Positions 6,533 through 13,766 are shown, counted from the stretch's first letter. The stretch: 26,666 nucleotides of DNA from DASXPG01 sp035559335 (GCA_035559335.1 DATMBH010000217.1:1-26666), one strand, 5' to 3'. Numbers and translations: made by a program. The notes: a model not told the origin generated them from the letters alone.

Positions 6533-8881
6533 CTATCGCCCTTCCATCCTCACCTCTGCCAGCACGCTTCTGAATTCATTGAACGTGAGCGCCCTCGGCG
6601 CCGCCGGCAGCGGCGGGCTGGTGTACTCGGTCTGCCCGCCATGCACCGTTATGCGAAATCGGGCGATGCGGTTGTTGCCGAGGTCGGCGGCCACCAGCAC
6701 CGGCATCCGGAACTCGGGCGGCACCCCTTCCTGCACTACCCTCAGTCGCACCACGTGCCGCCCGCCGTCCGCGGGCACGCTGTTCCAGGCGACCCGATAG
6801 GTCGGCAGTGCGGTCCCGTGGACCCACTGGTCGAAGAACCACCCCAGGTTCGAGCCAAGGTGACGCTCGAAGACGTCGCGCAAGTCGGACGTGGTGGCGG
6901 CGTGGCCGCGATATGACTCGTAGAACTCCCGCAGCGCAGCGGTGAACCGGTCGGCGCGCAGCGTTCCCAGATCCATCATCATGATCCGCAGCATGTGGAA
7001 CACCCAGGCGCCCTTTTCGTACACCACCACCTGGTAGCCGCGCGGCGTCTCGGGCGAGGCGTTGCGCCACCCGGCGCTGATCGGGCCCACCCGCTCGCGG
7101 ATGCGGAAGATGTTGCCGCGATACTCGTCCAGGTACCTGTAATAGTCGTCGTTTCGGCGCCGTGAGGTCTGCAGATACCACAGCCCCGCCAACGTTGACA
7201 GTCCCTCGGACAGCCAGGCGTCGCGATACGAAGCCGGGCGGACCGCATTGCCCCACCACTGGTGCGCTGCCTCGTGGGCGCGGAAGAACTCGTCGAACCC
7301 GTCCGAGGAGGTGTTCTGGAAGGTCCCCCACGAGAGGTGAATCAGGCCCGGGAACGAGACGCCTTCGGGGTACGGTATTTCGGTGACGATGAACCGCGGA
7401 TGCGGCGCCTCCCCGAACAGGCTGGTGAACAGCTTCAGGCTGTTGGAGATGTCCGCGCCCACGTTACGACTCATGTTCCGCTGCTGGGGCAGGTAATGGC
7501 CCAGGCGTTGGAACGCCTGGCCCAGGAGCCGGTGGGCGCTTTCCGACAGCAGCACGTCCACCGGAGGCGCGTCGGGGAAGTGGGCTTGGTACAGGTCGAA
7601 CAGGCCGAGGTTGAAGGTGGCCCGGTGGGTCGGAGCCCGCGTGAGCCACCTCGTCGTGACCACCGATCCTGCAAGGGTGGAATCCACTCGCTCGCCCACG
7701 CTCGCCAGGGGGTAGCGCGCAGGACTGCGAAACGTGATGTCGAACGTCGCGTAGTCCTCGCCCTGGCCGTTGAGCGGATACCATGCCGCTCCCGGGTCCA
7801 CGTAGAACCAGTCCCCGTAGCGATCTATCGTGCTGCCGCGGTAGTGGATGGTGAGTGCCAGCGAATCGCCGGGTTCGAGCCGGCGCGCAAGGCGGACCCA
7901 GAGATCGCTCGACTCGCGGGCCTTGAAGGCCTGCACCCGGCCGCCGACCTGGGACACGGCGGAATCCACCTCGAGACCGCGCTGGAGGTGCAATCGGATC
8001 CAGGGACCGATCGGCTCAACCGCCACCATCATGAGCGTGGCGGCGGCGGTGATGACCAGATCGGCGGAGAAGGATTCCGTGACCGACACGTCCATCCGAT
8101 AGGAGGGAATGCGCAGCCGGTCTCGATGTCGCCACCCGCGCGCCAGCGCCAGGTCGCTGGCGATGGCGAACTGGCTGACGACGGCCCAGTTGGACCCCCA
8201 CTCGCGACGGTTCACCTGGCGCAGGAGACGCACCGCTTCGCTGAGCGCCGGGTTCAGCTGGAACAGCAGCGGTTCGCCGTCCTGCCTTCTCAGATAGGCC
8301 ATGAACAGGCCCGGCCCGTCGTCGTTCAGCAGATGCGTAAGCACATCGCCGTCGAAGGTGTCGTCGGCGGTACCGCGCAGCGAGCCGATCAGGTCGCGCA
8401 CGCGATTGGCGGATTCCTCGCTCACTGGGGCCGCGGCGAACTGGAGCGAGCCGAGCTGCTGCATCGTCCGGTCGGTGAACAACAGGACCGCCTCGGTTAT
8501 CGGCGTTTCCAGTACCGTCGCGCCGGCGAAGTGGCGCAGCACCTCGCGCTCGGCGGGCGTCGGGGGTTCGAACCGGAACCGTCCCGAACCGCGGAACACC
8601 GCGCCAATGGTCCGGCTTCCCACCGGGCCGAGAAGCGTCAGCGTGCCGCGTTCCAGCGTGAGCCGGCCCGCGTCGCGCGTGATGACGAAGTTGTTCACCG
8701 GAGCGACGCGCTCAGCCAGCGGGGCCAGCGCCGTGATCTCGGCAACGCGGCGGCGGTAGTCCGGTGAGTCCTGAGCCGAGAGGGGACTGGCAAAAAGAAA
8801 AAGGGAGAGGAGGATCAGGGCAGCGGGTCGAGGACAGCCGCCTTCTGGCCTCGGACTTGCTGCCATACTGCCAGTCGTCAT
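6533..8881 (-). CDS. Secreted M1-family-like zinc metallopeptidase
   Basis: A 782-residue exported protein. The start ATG (8879-8881) lies 1 bp after the serA stop and has an AAAGGA Shine-Dalgarno; the open frame continues upstream to 8956 only as a shadow inside serA. A signal peptide (hydrophobic core ALILLSLFLFASPLSA, about 20-35) ends at a likely Ala-Gln cleavage site. The gluzincin site is complete: HEAAH at 536-540 (HEAAHQWWG), the third zinc ligand Glu559 in WLSEGLSTLA exactly 18 residues later, and a conserved YEKGAW tyrosine segment. The motif that in classical M1 aminopeptidases reads GxMEN before PGL is here GVSFPGL (near 507), so the N-terminus-anchoring residues are changed and plain aminopeptidase activity is doubtful. 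The long N-terminal third has no motif I recognise. It is the last gene of the minus-strand run. Confidence 0.9.
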   Translation of the reverse strand: MTTGSMAASPRPEGGCPRPAALILLSLFLFASPLSAQDSPDYRRRVAEITALAPLAERVAPVNNFVITRDAGRLTLERGTLTLLGPVGSRTIGAVFRGSGRFRFEPPTPAEREVLRHFAGATVLETPITEAVLLFTDRTMQQLGSLQFAAAPVSEESANRVRDLIGSLRGTADDTFDGDVLTHLLNDDGPGLFMAYLRRQDGEPLLFQLNPALSEAVRLLRQVNRREWGSNWAVVSQFAIASDLALARGWRHRDRLRIPSYRMDVSVTESFSADLVITAAATLMMVAVEPIGPWIRLHLQRGLEVDSAVSQVGGRVQAFKARESSDLWVRLARRLEPGDSLALTIHYRGSTIDRYGDWFYVDPGAAWYPLNGQGEDYATFDITFRSPARYPLASVGERVDSTLAGSVVTTRWLTRAPTHRATFNLGLFDLYQAHFPDAPPVDVLLSESAHRLLGQAFQRLGHYLPQQRNMSRNVGADISNSLKLFTSLFGEAPHPRFIVTEIPYPEGVSFPGLIHLSWGTFQNTSSDGFDEFFRAHEAAHQWWGNAVRPASYRDAWLSEGLSTLAGLWYLQTSRRRNDDYYRYLDEYRGNIFRIRERVGPISAGWRNASPETPRGYQVVVYEKGAWVFHMLRIMMMDLGTLRADRFTAALREFYESYRGHAATTSDLRDVFERHLGSNLGWFFDQWVHGTALPTYRVAWNSVPADGGRHVVRLRVVQEGVPPEFRMPVLVAADLGNNRIARFRITVHGGQTEYTSPPLPAAPRALTFNEFRSVLAEVRMEGR

Positions 8882-8882
8882 A

Positions 8883-9878
8883 TCAGTCCTTTGGTCGATG
8901 TGCAGCAACGTGTGCCGCCGCGAGCCCCCGTAGGTTGACCGCGGCCCTGAGATCACCCTTCACCAGTGCATCGCGCACCGCTTCCGCGATCTCGACCGCC
9001 ACGCGCTGCTGCGCCTCCCGGGTCGAAGCGCCGAGGTGCGGAGTCAGCAGGCAGTTAGGCGCCTTGCGAAGCGGCGAATCCATCGGCAGCGGCTCCGGCT
9101 CGAATACGTCGAGCGCGGCGCCGCCTAGATGTCCCGAATTCAGCGCTGCGGCGAGCGCCTTCTCGTCCACCAGCGCGCCGCGCGCCGTGTTCACCAGTAC
9201 CGCGCCCTTCCTGCAGAGCGACAGCCGTTCGGCATCCAGCAGCCCGCGGGTCTCGTCGGTGAGAGTCAGGTGCAGCGTGAGGATGTCGGCGCCACGCAGA
9301 ACTTCCTTGAGCGATAGCAGCTCGACGCCCATCGCCTGGGCATGCGCGGCGGGCACGTAAGCGTCGAACCCGATCACCGTCATTCCGAACCCCTGCCCGA
9401 TGCGCGCCACTTGAGTGCCGATGCGTCCGAGCCCAAGCACGCCTAACGTCTTGCCCCGCAGCTCGGTGCCTTCGAAGGGCTTACGGTCCCACTTGCCTTC
9501 TTCCAGCGCCCGCGCAGCCCACGGAATCCGCCGCAACAGCGACAGCAGTAGCGCAAAGGTGTGTTCGGCCGCCGAGGTGGAGTTGCCACCGGGCGCCGTG
9601 AGTACCGGAATGCCGCGCCGCGTGGCGTCCTCGAGGTCGATGTTGTCGGTTCCCACCCCGGCGCGCGCGATCACTCGCAGGTTGGGTGCGGCCTCCAGCA
9701 GCTCGGCCGTCACCTTGGTCTCGCTGCGCACCACTAGCGCGGCGGCCCCGGCGATCGCCGCGCGCAGCGCCTCGGGACCCTTGCCCACAGTCTCGACGAC
9801 ATCGAACTCCGGCACCTCACGCAGGATCTTGAGCCCGCCCGGCGCCAGGCGGTCGGCCACCACGACTGTCTCAGCCAC
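8883..9878 (-). CDS. serA: D-3-phosphoglycerate dehydrogenase, short form without ACT domain
   Basis: A 331-residue D-2-hydroxyacid dehydrogenase expected to oxidise 3-phosphoglycerate to 3-phosphohydroxypyruvate with NAD+, the first step of serine synthesis. The Rossmann motif is LGVLGLGRIG; substrate and catalytic segments include RAGVGTDNIDL, NTARGALVDE (Arg), a Glu in the DVFEPEPLP region and the catalytic His in TPHLGAST. It ends shortly after the substrate-binding domain closes, so the intervening and ACT domains of the long, serine-inhibited form (about 520 residues) are absent. The start is GTG at 9876-9878, overlapping the end of the aminotransferase gene by 8 nt. The neighbouring aminotransferase supports SerA rather than a glyoxylate or hydroxypyruvate reductase, but the latter cannot be excluded from motifs alone. 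Confidence 0.9.
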   Translation of the reverse strand: MAETVVVADRLAPGGLKILREVPEFDVVETVGKGPEALRAAIAGAAALVVRSETKVTAELLEAAPNLRVIARAGVGTDNIDLEDATRRGIPVLTAPGGNSTSAAEHTFALLLSLLRRIPWAARALEEGKWDRKPFEGTELRGKTLGVLGLGRIGTQVARIGQGFGMTVIGFDAYVPAAHAQAMGVELLSLKEVLRGADILTLHLTLTDETRGLLDAERLSLCRKGAVLVNTARGALVDEKALAAALNSGHLGGAALDVFEPEPLPMDSPLRKAPNCLLTPHLGASTREAQQRVAVEIAEAVRDALVKGDLRAAVNLRGLAAAHVAAHRPKD

Positions 9879-10968
9879 GCTTCAGAACCTCCATCAGCTG
9901 TGCCAGACACTCCTCGAGGTGCGCCACTGTGTGGTCTCCCATGTGGCCGATGCGGATCGTGGTGTCCTTCAGTTTGCCGTAGCCCGGCGCGATCGTGAAG
10001 CCGCGCGCCTCCATGCGCTTGGCGATCGCGCCGCCCGTGGGCTCGGCGTGCAACAGCCTGAAACAGGAAACCGTCCAGGAGCGCCGGCCGGCGGCCGGAA
10101 GGTACTCCAGGCCCAGGCTCGCGCCGTGATCGGCAATCCAGCGCTCGGCGCACTCCAGCATGGCACGGTGCGCGGCCCAGCGCGCTTCGATCCCGCCATT
10201 CGCTTGCAGCCGACCCAGCTGCGCGTGCAGAGTGTAGAGGGTCGAGATCGCCGGCGTGTAGGGCGTCTGGTGCTTCGCCGCCTGCTCCACGTACGGGACC
10301 AGGTCGAAGTAGATCCCCCGCGCGGGCAGAGTCCTCGCCCGCTCCAGCAACCGCTCCGAGGCAACGCCGAAGGCCAGCCCCGGCGGCAGCGCCAGGGCCT
10401 TCTGCGAGCCGGTGAGGACGAAATCCAGGCCCCACGCGTCGGTTTCCACCGGACTGCCGCCCACCGAAGTCACGCCGTCTACCAGCAGCATCACGTCGTC
10501 GGCCTCACGCACGACGGCCGCGAGTTCCTGGAGTGGGTTGAGGGCGCCGGTGGCCGATTCGCTGTGCACCAGCGTGACCGCGTCGGCACCCGATTCGCTC
10601 AGCAGCTGTTTCAGCTGGTCTGCCTCGAAGGTGCGGCCAGGTTCGACCCTGGCGACGACCGCCTCCTTGCCGCACGCGACCGCGATGTCGGCGAAGCGCT
10701 GGGAGAAAGCGCCGTTGACCAAGCACAGCACCCGCCGGCGCACTCCGTTGCGGATCGCCGCTTCCATGAGCCCGGTGGCGGAAGATGTGGAAATGATGAC
10801 CGGACGGCTGGTGCGGAAGATCGAGCGGAGCGGCTGGTCGACGGCGCGCAGCAGCGCCTCGGTCGCCGCGCCGCGATGACCGATCATCGGGTGCAGCTGC
10901 GCCTCCAGCACTTCCGGGAGAACCTCGGTCGGTCCCGGAAGGAAGAAACGGCCGAACGGCGCGCTCAC
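9871..10968 (-). CDS. Class V PLP-dependent aminotransferase, probable phosphoserine aminotransferase
   Basis: A 365-residue fold-type I aminotransferase of the serine-pyruvate/alanine-glyoxylate (class V) group. It begins FGRFFLPGPTEVLPEVLEA, as these enzymes do. The PLP-pocket Asp164 lies in LLVDGVTSVGG and the Schiff-base Lys190 in VLTGSQKALALPPG. The start is GTG at 10966-10968, overlapping the preceding stop by GTGA; the open frame continues to 11031 only as a shadow. Because serA follows with an 8-nt overlap, I infer that it transaminates 3-phosphohydroxypyruvate to phosphoserine (the SerC role, as class V enzymes do in some bacteria and archaea). Serine-glyoxylate or alanine-glyoxylate transamination remains possible. 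No serB-type phosphatase is in the window. Confidence 0.85.
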   Translation of the reverse strand: MSAPFGRFFLPGPTEVLPEVLEAQLHPMIGHRGAATEALLRAVDQPLRSIFRTSRPVIISTSSATGLMEAAIRNGVRRRVLCLVNGAFSQRFADIAVACGKEAVVARVEPGRTFEADQLKQLLSESGADAVTLVHSESATGALNPLQELAAVVREADDVMLLVDGVTSVGGSPVETDAWGLDFVLTGSQKALALPPGLAFGVASERLLERARTLPARGIYFDLVPYVEQAAKHQTPYTPAISTLYTLHAQLGRLQANGGIEARWAAHRAMLECAERWIADHGASLGLEYLPAAGRRSWTVSCFRLLHAEPTGGAIAKRMEARGFTIAPGYGKLKDTTIRIGHMGDHTVAHLEECLAQLMEVLKRG

Positions 10969-11606
10969 GCGGGCACGCCGTCTTCGATCAGCTCGGCGGT
11001 CTCGATCAGCCGGACCCCTTCTTCGCCCCACTGCTTCAGCAGGTGCTCTTCGGCACCGGCATCAATCGGCTTCATGGCATCCTTCACGGCGAACAGCCGC
11101 ACTTCCGGGTGGTGGCGCAGCAGTCCCTCGATTGCGTAACGGTTGCAGACGTCGGTGGCGACGCCGTACAGCACGATCGTCCGCGGCCGCAGTGCAGTTA
11201 CGGCCGGCTCGACGTTGGGGTTGGAGAACACGTCGAACCAGTGCTTGTGGAACAGGATATCCCCCCTGTGGGCGCGGACCAGCGAGCCAAGCTCGCCAGG
11301 CTCGCGGGGCTCCGGCTCGATCACCAGGGGCTCGCGCAACGCCGTTTCCGGGATCTTCCTCTGGCCAGGAGTGCCACGCATGCAGTGAGGAGGAAACGTC
11401 TGGCGCCAGTCGGGGTGGTCCGACAGCTCGCGGTGCCCCGGCACGTGGTCGTCGGCGCTGGCGATGATGCGGATGCCACGGCTGTGCGCGTACTCGGTGA
11501 GCCTGGCGAGGTTGGGGATGATGGTCTCAGCCCCCGGCACGTACAGCTTGCCGTCGGGCATCATGAAGTCGTACTGCGTGTCGACGTCCCAGAAGATCAC
11601 GGACAT
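10965..11606 (-). CDS. Isochorismatase-family cysteine hydrolase, nicotinamidase-like (PncA-like)
   Basis: A 213-residue alpha/beta hydrolase of the isochorismatase superfamily. The catalytic triad of nicotinamidases can be placed: Asp9 (DTQYDF), Lys121 (FHKHWF) and nucleophile Cys154 (GVATDVCNRY). Putative metal ligands Asp52, His54 and His58 occur in ADDHVPGH, and a further conserved His lies in FPPHCMRGTPG (74). Nicotinamidase hydrolyses nicotinamide to nicotinate and ammonia. The gene lies downstream of a nicotinate phosphoribosyltransferase in the same direction, which supports a role in the Preiss-Handler NAD salvage route. The start ATG (11604-11606) has no Shine-Dalgarno; it is preceded by CCTATTTTTCGTC. 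The 3' end overlaps the aminotransferase by 4 nt. Other isochorismatase-like amidohydrolases cannot be ruled out. Confidence 0.82.
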   Translation of the reverse strand: MSVIFWDVDTQYDFMMPDGKLYVPGAETIIPNLARLTEYAHSRGIRIIASADDHVPGHRELSDHPDWRQTFPPHCMRGTPGQRKIPETALREPLVIEPEPREPGELGSLVRAHRGDILFHKHWFDVFSNPNVEPAVTALRPRTIVLYGVATDVCNRYAIEGLLRHHPEVRLFAVKDAMKPIDAGAEEHLLKQWGEEGVRLIETAELIEDGVPA

Positions 11607-11717
11607 GACGAAAAATAGGCGGTAGGGGCGGTAAAGTCGGTAGGGGGCAGGGGGTCGGCGCGCAGCGCGCCTTTGGCTGCCTCGCTATCGCCGTGCCGCC
11701 TTACGTCCTGCCACGTC
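11607..11717. other. Non-coding spacer with CGGTAGG-type repeats and a GC hairpin
   Basis: This is the first third of the 354-bp gap. It holds imperfect repeats of a GGCGGTAGG/GTCGGTAGG kind (11618-11646) and a palindrome GGCGCG-CAG-CGCGCC (11657-11671) followed by TTT on the plus strand. I see no gene in it. It lies directly upstream of the nicotinamidase-like gene, so its leader and any promoter would be here, but none is clear. Confidence 0.5.
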
Positions 11718-11746
11718 TTGCATGTTTATTCATTCCACCGTATGTT
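11718..11746 (+). promoter_or_regulatory. Candidate sigma-70-type promoter for a plus-strand transcript
   Basis: TTGCAT (11718-11723) and TATGTT (11741-11746) are separated by exactly 17 nt and lie in the only strongly AT-rich stretch nearby (10 G/C in 33 nt). The hexamers match the consensus at 3 and 4 positions. It points away from the flanking minus-strand genes and towards the terminator hairpin at 11896. The match is modest, so this is a prediction. Confidence 0.42.
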
Positions 11747-11751
11747 TATTC
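11722..11751 (+). repeat. Direct repeat ATGTTTATTC, two copies 20 bp apart
   Basis: Identical 10-mers occur at 11722-11731 and 11742-11751, overlapping the promoter-like hexamers. I noticed no further copy while reading the window. Confidence 0.7.
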
Positions 11752-11931
11752 CCAGGCGGCCACGGTGGCCGCGGCAAGCGTCCCGAGACCGGAGTGGCGA
11801 GCGATGAAGACAGGCCGGAAGCCCCCCAAGAACCCGCCACCGGAGGCGTTTGGGATATAGGCGCTGGGCGGGTTCTAAGCCGGTAGGTAGATGGGAGGCG
11901 GAGGCTCGGTGCAGCAGCCTCCGCCTTTGTC
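11752..11931 (+). ncRNA. Candidate small RNA of unknown family (about 180 nt)
   Basis: The segment runs from just after the promoter-like block to the hairpin terminator. It contains several inverted repeats: GCGGCCA-CGG-TGGCCGC (11757-11773); AGAACCCGCC (11829-11838) paired with GGCGGGTTCT (11867-11876), a perfect 10-bp stem; and the terminator stem at 11896-11926. It lies on the strand opposite to both flanking genes, inside a run whose other junctions are overlaps or 1-bp gaps, which suggests an inserted or independent unit. I do not recognise 6S, SRP, tmRNA, RNase P or a tRNA. An alternative is a 54-codon open frame on the same strand (11722-11886, ATG to TAG, starting MFIHSTVCLF). An IscB-type guide RNA (HEARO) is a speculative possibility that I cannot verify by eye. 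Confidence 0.4.
11896..11931 (+). terminator. Rho-independent terminator, plus strand
   Basis: AGGCGGAGGCT (11896-11906) pairs perfectly with AGCCTCCGCCT (11916-11926), an 11-bp GC-rich stem with a 9-nt loop, followed on the plus strand by TTGTCT. On the minus strand the stem is followed by CCCATC, with no T run, so the polarity favours a plus-strand transcript ending here rather than termination of the minus-strand phosphoribosyltransferase mRNA. Confidence 0.65.
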
Positions 11932-11960
11932 TAAGTTCTGCCCCACCGCCTTCAGGGCCC

Positions 11961-13019
11961 CTACTCCACCCGCTCCAGCCTCGGATTTGGCCGGTACCCC
12001 CGCCCGACCTTCGCCATCGGCTTGCCTTCCACCATTACCACATCGGCCGTGAAATCGAACCGGCCCTGGAACAGCGAGCTGCCGACGCCGTAGGCATCCA
12101 CCGGCACGCCCTCGGTCTCGAACTGGCGGATCTTGTCCACGTCGAAGCCGCCTGAGACCACGATTTTGACGTGTTTGAAGCCTTCGCGGTCCAACGCGTT
12201 GCGCACGTTCCAGACCAGCTGCGGGTTGACGCCGGTCGGCTTGAAAGTGCCCATCTGCGGCAGCACCGACCTATCCACCATGGTCTCGGAGGTATCGAGC
12301 CGCACGCCGTACAGCTTCTCGCCCAGCTTGCGCGCCACGGCCAGAGAAGTTCCCACGCAGTCGTTGGTGAAGTCCACCAGGCTGATCAGCCGCACGTGTT
12401 CGGGCATGTACTTGGCGAACTTCTCGGTGGCCAGGACCGTGTCGCCCCCATAGGCCGCGATCAGCGCGTGCGGCACCGTGCCCACGCCCTCGCTGCCCCA
12501 CCAGCTGGCCTGCGCGTCGGTGGAAACGCCGATCGCGCCGGCTACGTGCGCCGCGTAGCCGTCGCCAGTCTGCACCAGCCAGTGGTCGTGCCGCGCCGGG
12601 AAGAACATCACTTCCTTGGGCCGCGCCGCCTCGACCACTGCCCTGGTGTTGGAGCCCACGCGGGTGCGGCGCGCCAGCACGCCCAGGTACAGCGTCTCGA
12701 GGTGGGCGAAGGCGTCGTACGGCCCCTCGATAAGCATTACCGTCTCCCACGGCTGCACCTCGTCGCCGTCGTACAGCGCGTGGACCGTGAGTTCCTCCCA
12801 CTCGATCGCACACAGTTTGAGGATCGCGATCGCCTCGTCCACGCCGCCGAGGAACGCGTGCTTCTTGCCGAACACCTGCATGGTTACGCGCGGCCGGTGC
12901 CGGTCCTTGAGCAAGATGTCGCGAGCGCGGACGAAGTATTTGTCCGAGTAGTACCCGTCCCTCATCTTCTCGACGGGCAGGTGGAAGATCGAAGGATCCA
13001 GTCGCTTCCTGCGGTTCAT
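11961..13019 (-). CDS. pncB: Nicotinate phosphoribosyltransferase
   Basis: A 352-residue type II phosphoribosyltransferase that should convert nicotinate and PRPP to nicotinate mononucleotide in NAD salvage. Typical segments are the N-terminal DGYYSDKYFVRARDIL, the substrate-loop region RVGSNTRAVVEA, the SWWGSEGVGTVPHALIAAYGG motif (shown here in part; His is the likely reactive residue), VDFTNDCVGTSL, and the phosphate-binding VVSGGFDVDKI before AYGVGSSLFQG. It is shorter than E. coli PncB (about 400 residues) and resembles the compact archaeal-type enzymes. The start ATG (13017-13019) overlaps the stop of the TPR gene by ATGA. The nicotinamidase-like gene downstream supplies its substrate, though separated by a 354-bp gap. 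Confidence 0.88.
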   Translation of the reverse strand: MNRRKRLDPSIFHLPVEKMRDGYYSDKYFVRARDILLKDRHRPRVTMQVFGKKHAFLGGVDEAIAILKLCAIEWEELTVHALYDGDEVQPWETVMLIEGPYDAFAHLETLYLGVLARRTRVGSNTRAVVEAARPKEVMFFPARHDHWLVQTGDGYAAHVAGAIGVSTDAQASWWGSEGVGTVPHALIAAYGGDTVLATEKFAKYMPEHVRLISLVDFTNDCVGTSLAVARKLGEKLYGVRLDTSETMVDRSVLPQMGTFKPTGVNPQLVWNVRNALDREGFKHVKIVVSGGFDVDKIRQFETEGVPVDAYGVGSSLFQGRFDFTADVVMVEGKPMAKVGRGYRPNPRLERVE

Positions 13020-13675
13020 TTGCCCTCGAAGTGCAGCTGCTTCAGTTCCTCAAGCTCGGCTTTCAGGGCCTGAGCGTTAGGCACATCCGGGTACTGTGCC
13101 AGGATCCTGCGTACCTCGACGATTGCCCGCCCATAGTCGCGCCGCATGTCCCGGTGCACACCTAAGGCCAGCAGCGCGTAGCCTGCCTTGCGACCCCCTA
13201 CCGCGCGCTTTTCGCCCTCCCGGTACGCGAACAGCGCTAACTCCGGATCCTTCAGTTCCCGGCTCGCCAACTGCCCCAGCTGGTCGCACGCCGCCAGGTC
13301 GTTCGGGTCGGCGAGGATCGCCGCGCGGTAGGCCTCCGCGGCCCTGGCATACTCGCCCCGCATCACCATGCTCTGAATCTGGCTGTGGTCGGCCACCGAA
13401 GGAGTCGAGCCGCCGCTGGGAACCAGCAGCTTCCCGGTCAGGCCTGCGCCGCGGTCTAGCAGCGCGAACCGCGCCACCGCGTACACGCCGACAAACACCC
13501 AGCCAGCCAGGGCGGCCAGGACGGGCGCCCAACTCAGCGTGACCGCAGCCCACACCAGGTTGAACACGGTGGCCACCGCCATGAACATGGCGATGTACAG
13601 CACCTGACCCTTGAGGCTCCCGGCCGGGATCCACCCCAGGCGCTGCCACCATTTCTCCCGCTGTGCCGGGCTCAC
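13016..13675 (-). CDS. Membrane-anchored TPR-repeat protein of unknown function
   Basis: A 219-residue protein. Two hydrophobic segments near 27-46 and 48-68 (MFMAVATVFNLVWAAVTL and VLAALAGWVFVGVYAVARF) form a hairpin in the membrane. The C-terminal half carries tetratricopeptide-like repeats: GEYARAAEAYRAAILADPND, DPELALFAYREGEK and YGRAIVEVRRILAQYPD. Such a protein usually acts as a protein-protein adaptor; nothing in the sequence gives a specific role. The start is GTG at 13673-13675. It heads the minus-strand run and is translationally coupled to pncB by a 4-nt overlap. The divergent kinase gene starts 91 bp away. Confidence 0.78.
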   Translation of the reverse strand: MSPAQREKWWQRLGWIPAGSLKGQVLYIAMFMAVATVFNLVWAAVTLSWAPVLAALAGWVFVGVYAVARFALLDRGAGLTGKLLVPSGGSTPSVADHSQIQSMVMRGEYARAAEAYRAAILADPNDLAACDQLGQLASRELKDPELALFAYREGEKRAVGGRKAGYALLALGVHRDMRRDYGRAIVEVRRILAQYPDVPNAQALKAELEELKQLHFEGK

Positions 13676-13766
13676 GGTGACGTCGTCTCGCTTGCGGGCT
13701 CGTATTGAGTGCGGGTCACGGGCCTCAATTCTGGCTCCGATCGTCCCCTTATGCTAGGATAGCGCC
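13676..13766. promoter_or_regulatory. Divergent promoter region between the TPR operon and a Ser/Thr kinase
   Basis: These 91 bp must hold promoters in both directions. On the plus side TAGGAT (13755-13760) lies 6 nt before the kinase GTG and could be a -10 box of a leaderless transcript; the AGGA inside it could equally be a Shine-Dalgarno at 7-nt spacing. The segment at 13732-13737 (TGGCTC) is a poor -35. No clear operator is visible. Confidence 0.35.

Noticed and set aside
9415..11139. 574-codon plus-strand open frame opposite serA and the aminotransferase
   Set aside because: It is antisense to three well-supported genes, composed of Arg/Ala/Gly/His-rich low-complexity residues, and arises from GC-rich codon bias.
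11752..11931. Intergenic element as a known riboswitch (cobalamin, c-di-GMP, fluoride, NAD) or tRNA-Sec
   Set aside because: It is on the strand opposite to the flanking genes, so it cannot be their leader, and I find none of the conserved cores I know; there is no tRNA T-loop or UCA anticodon arm.
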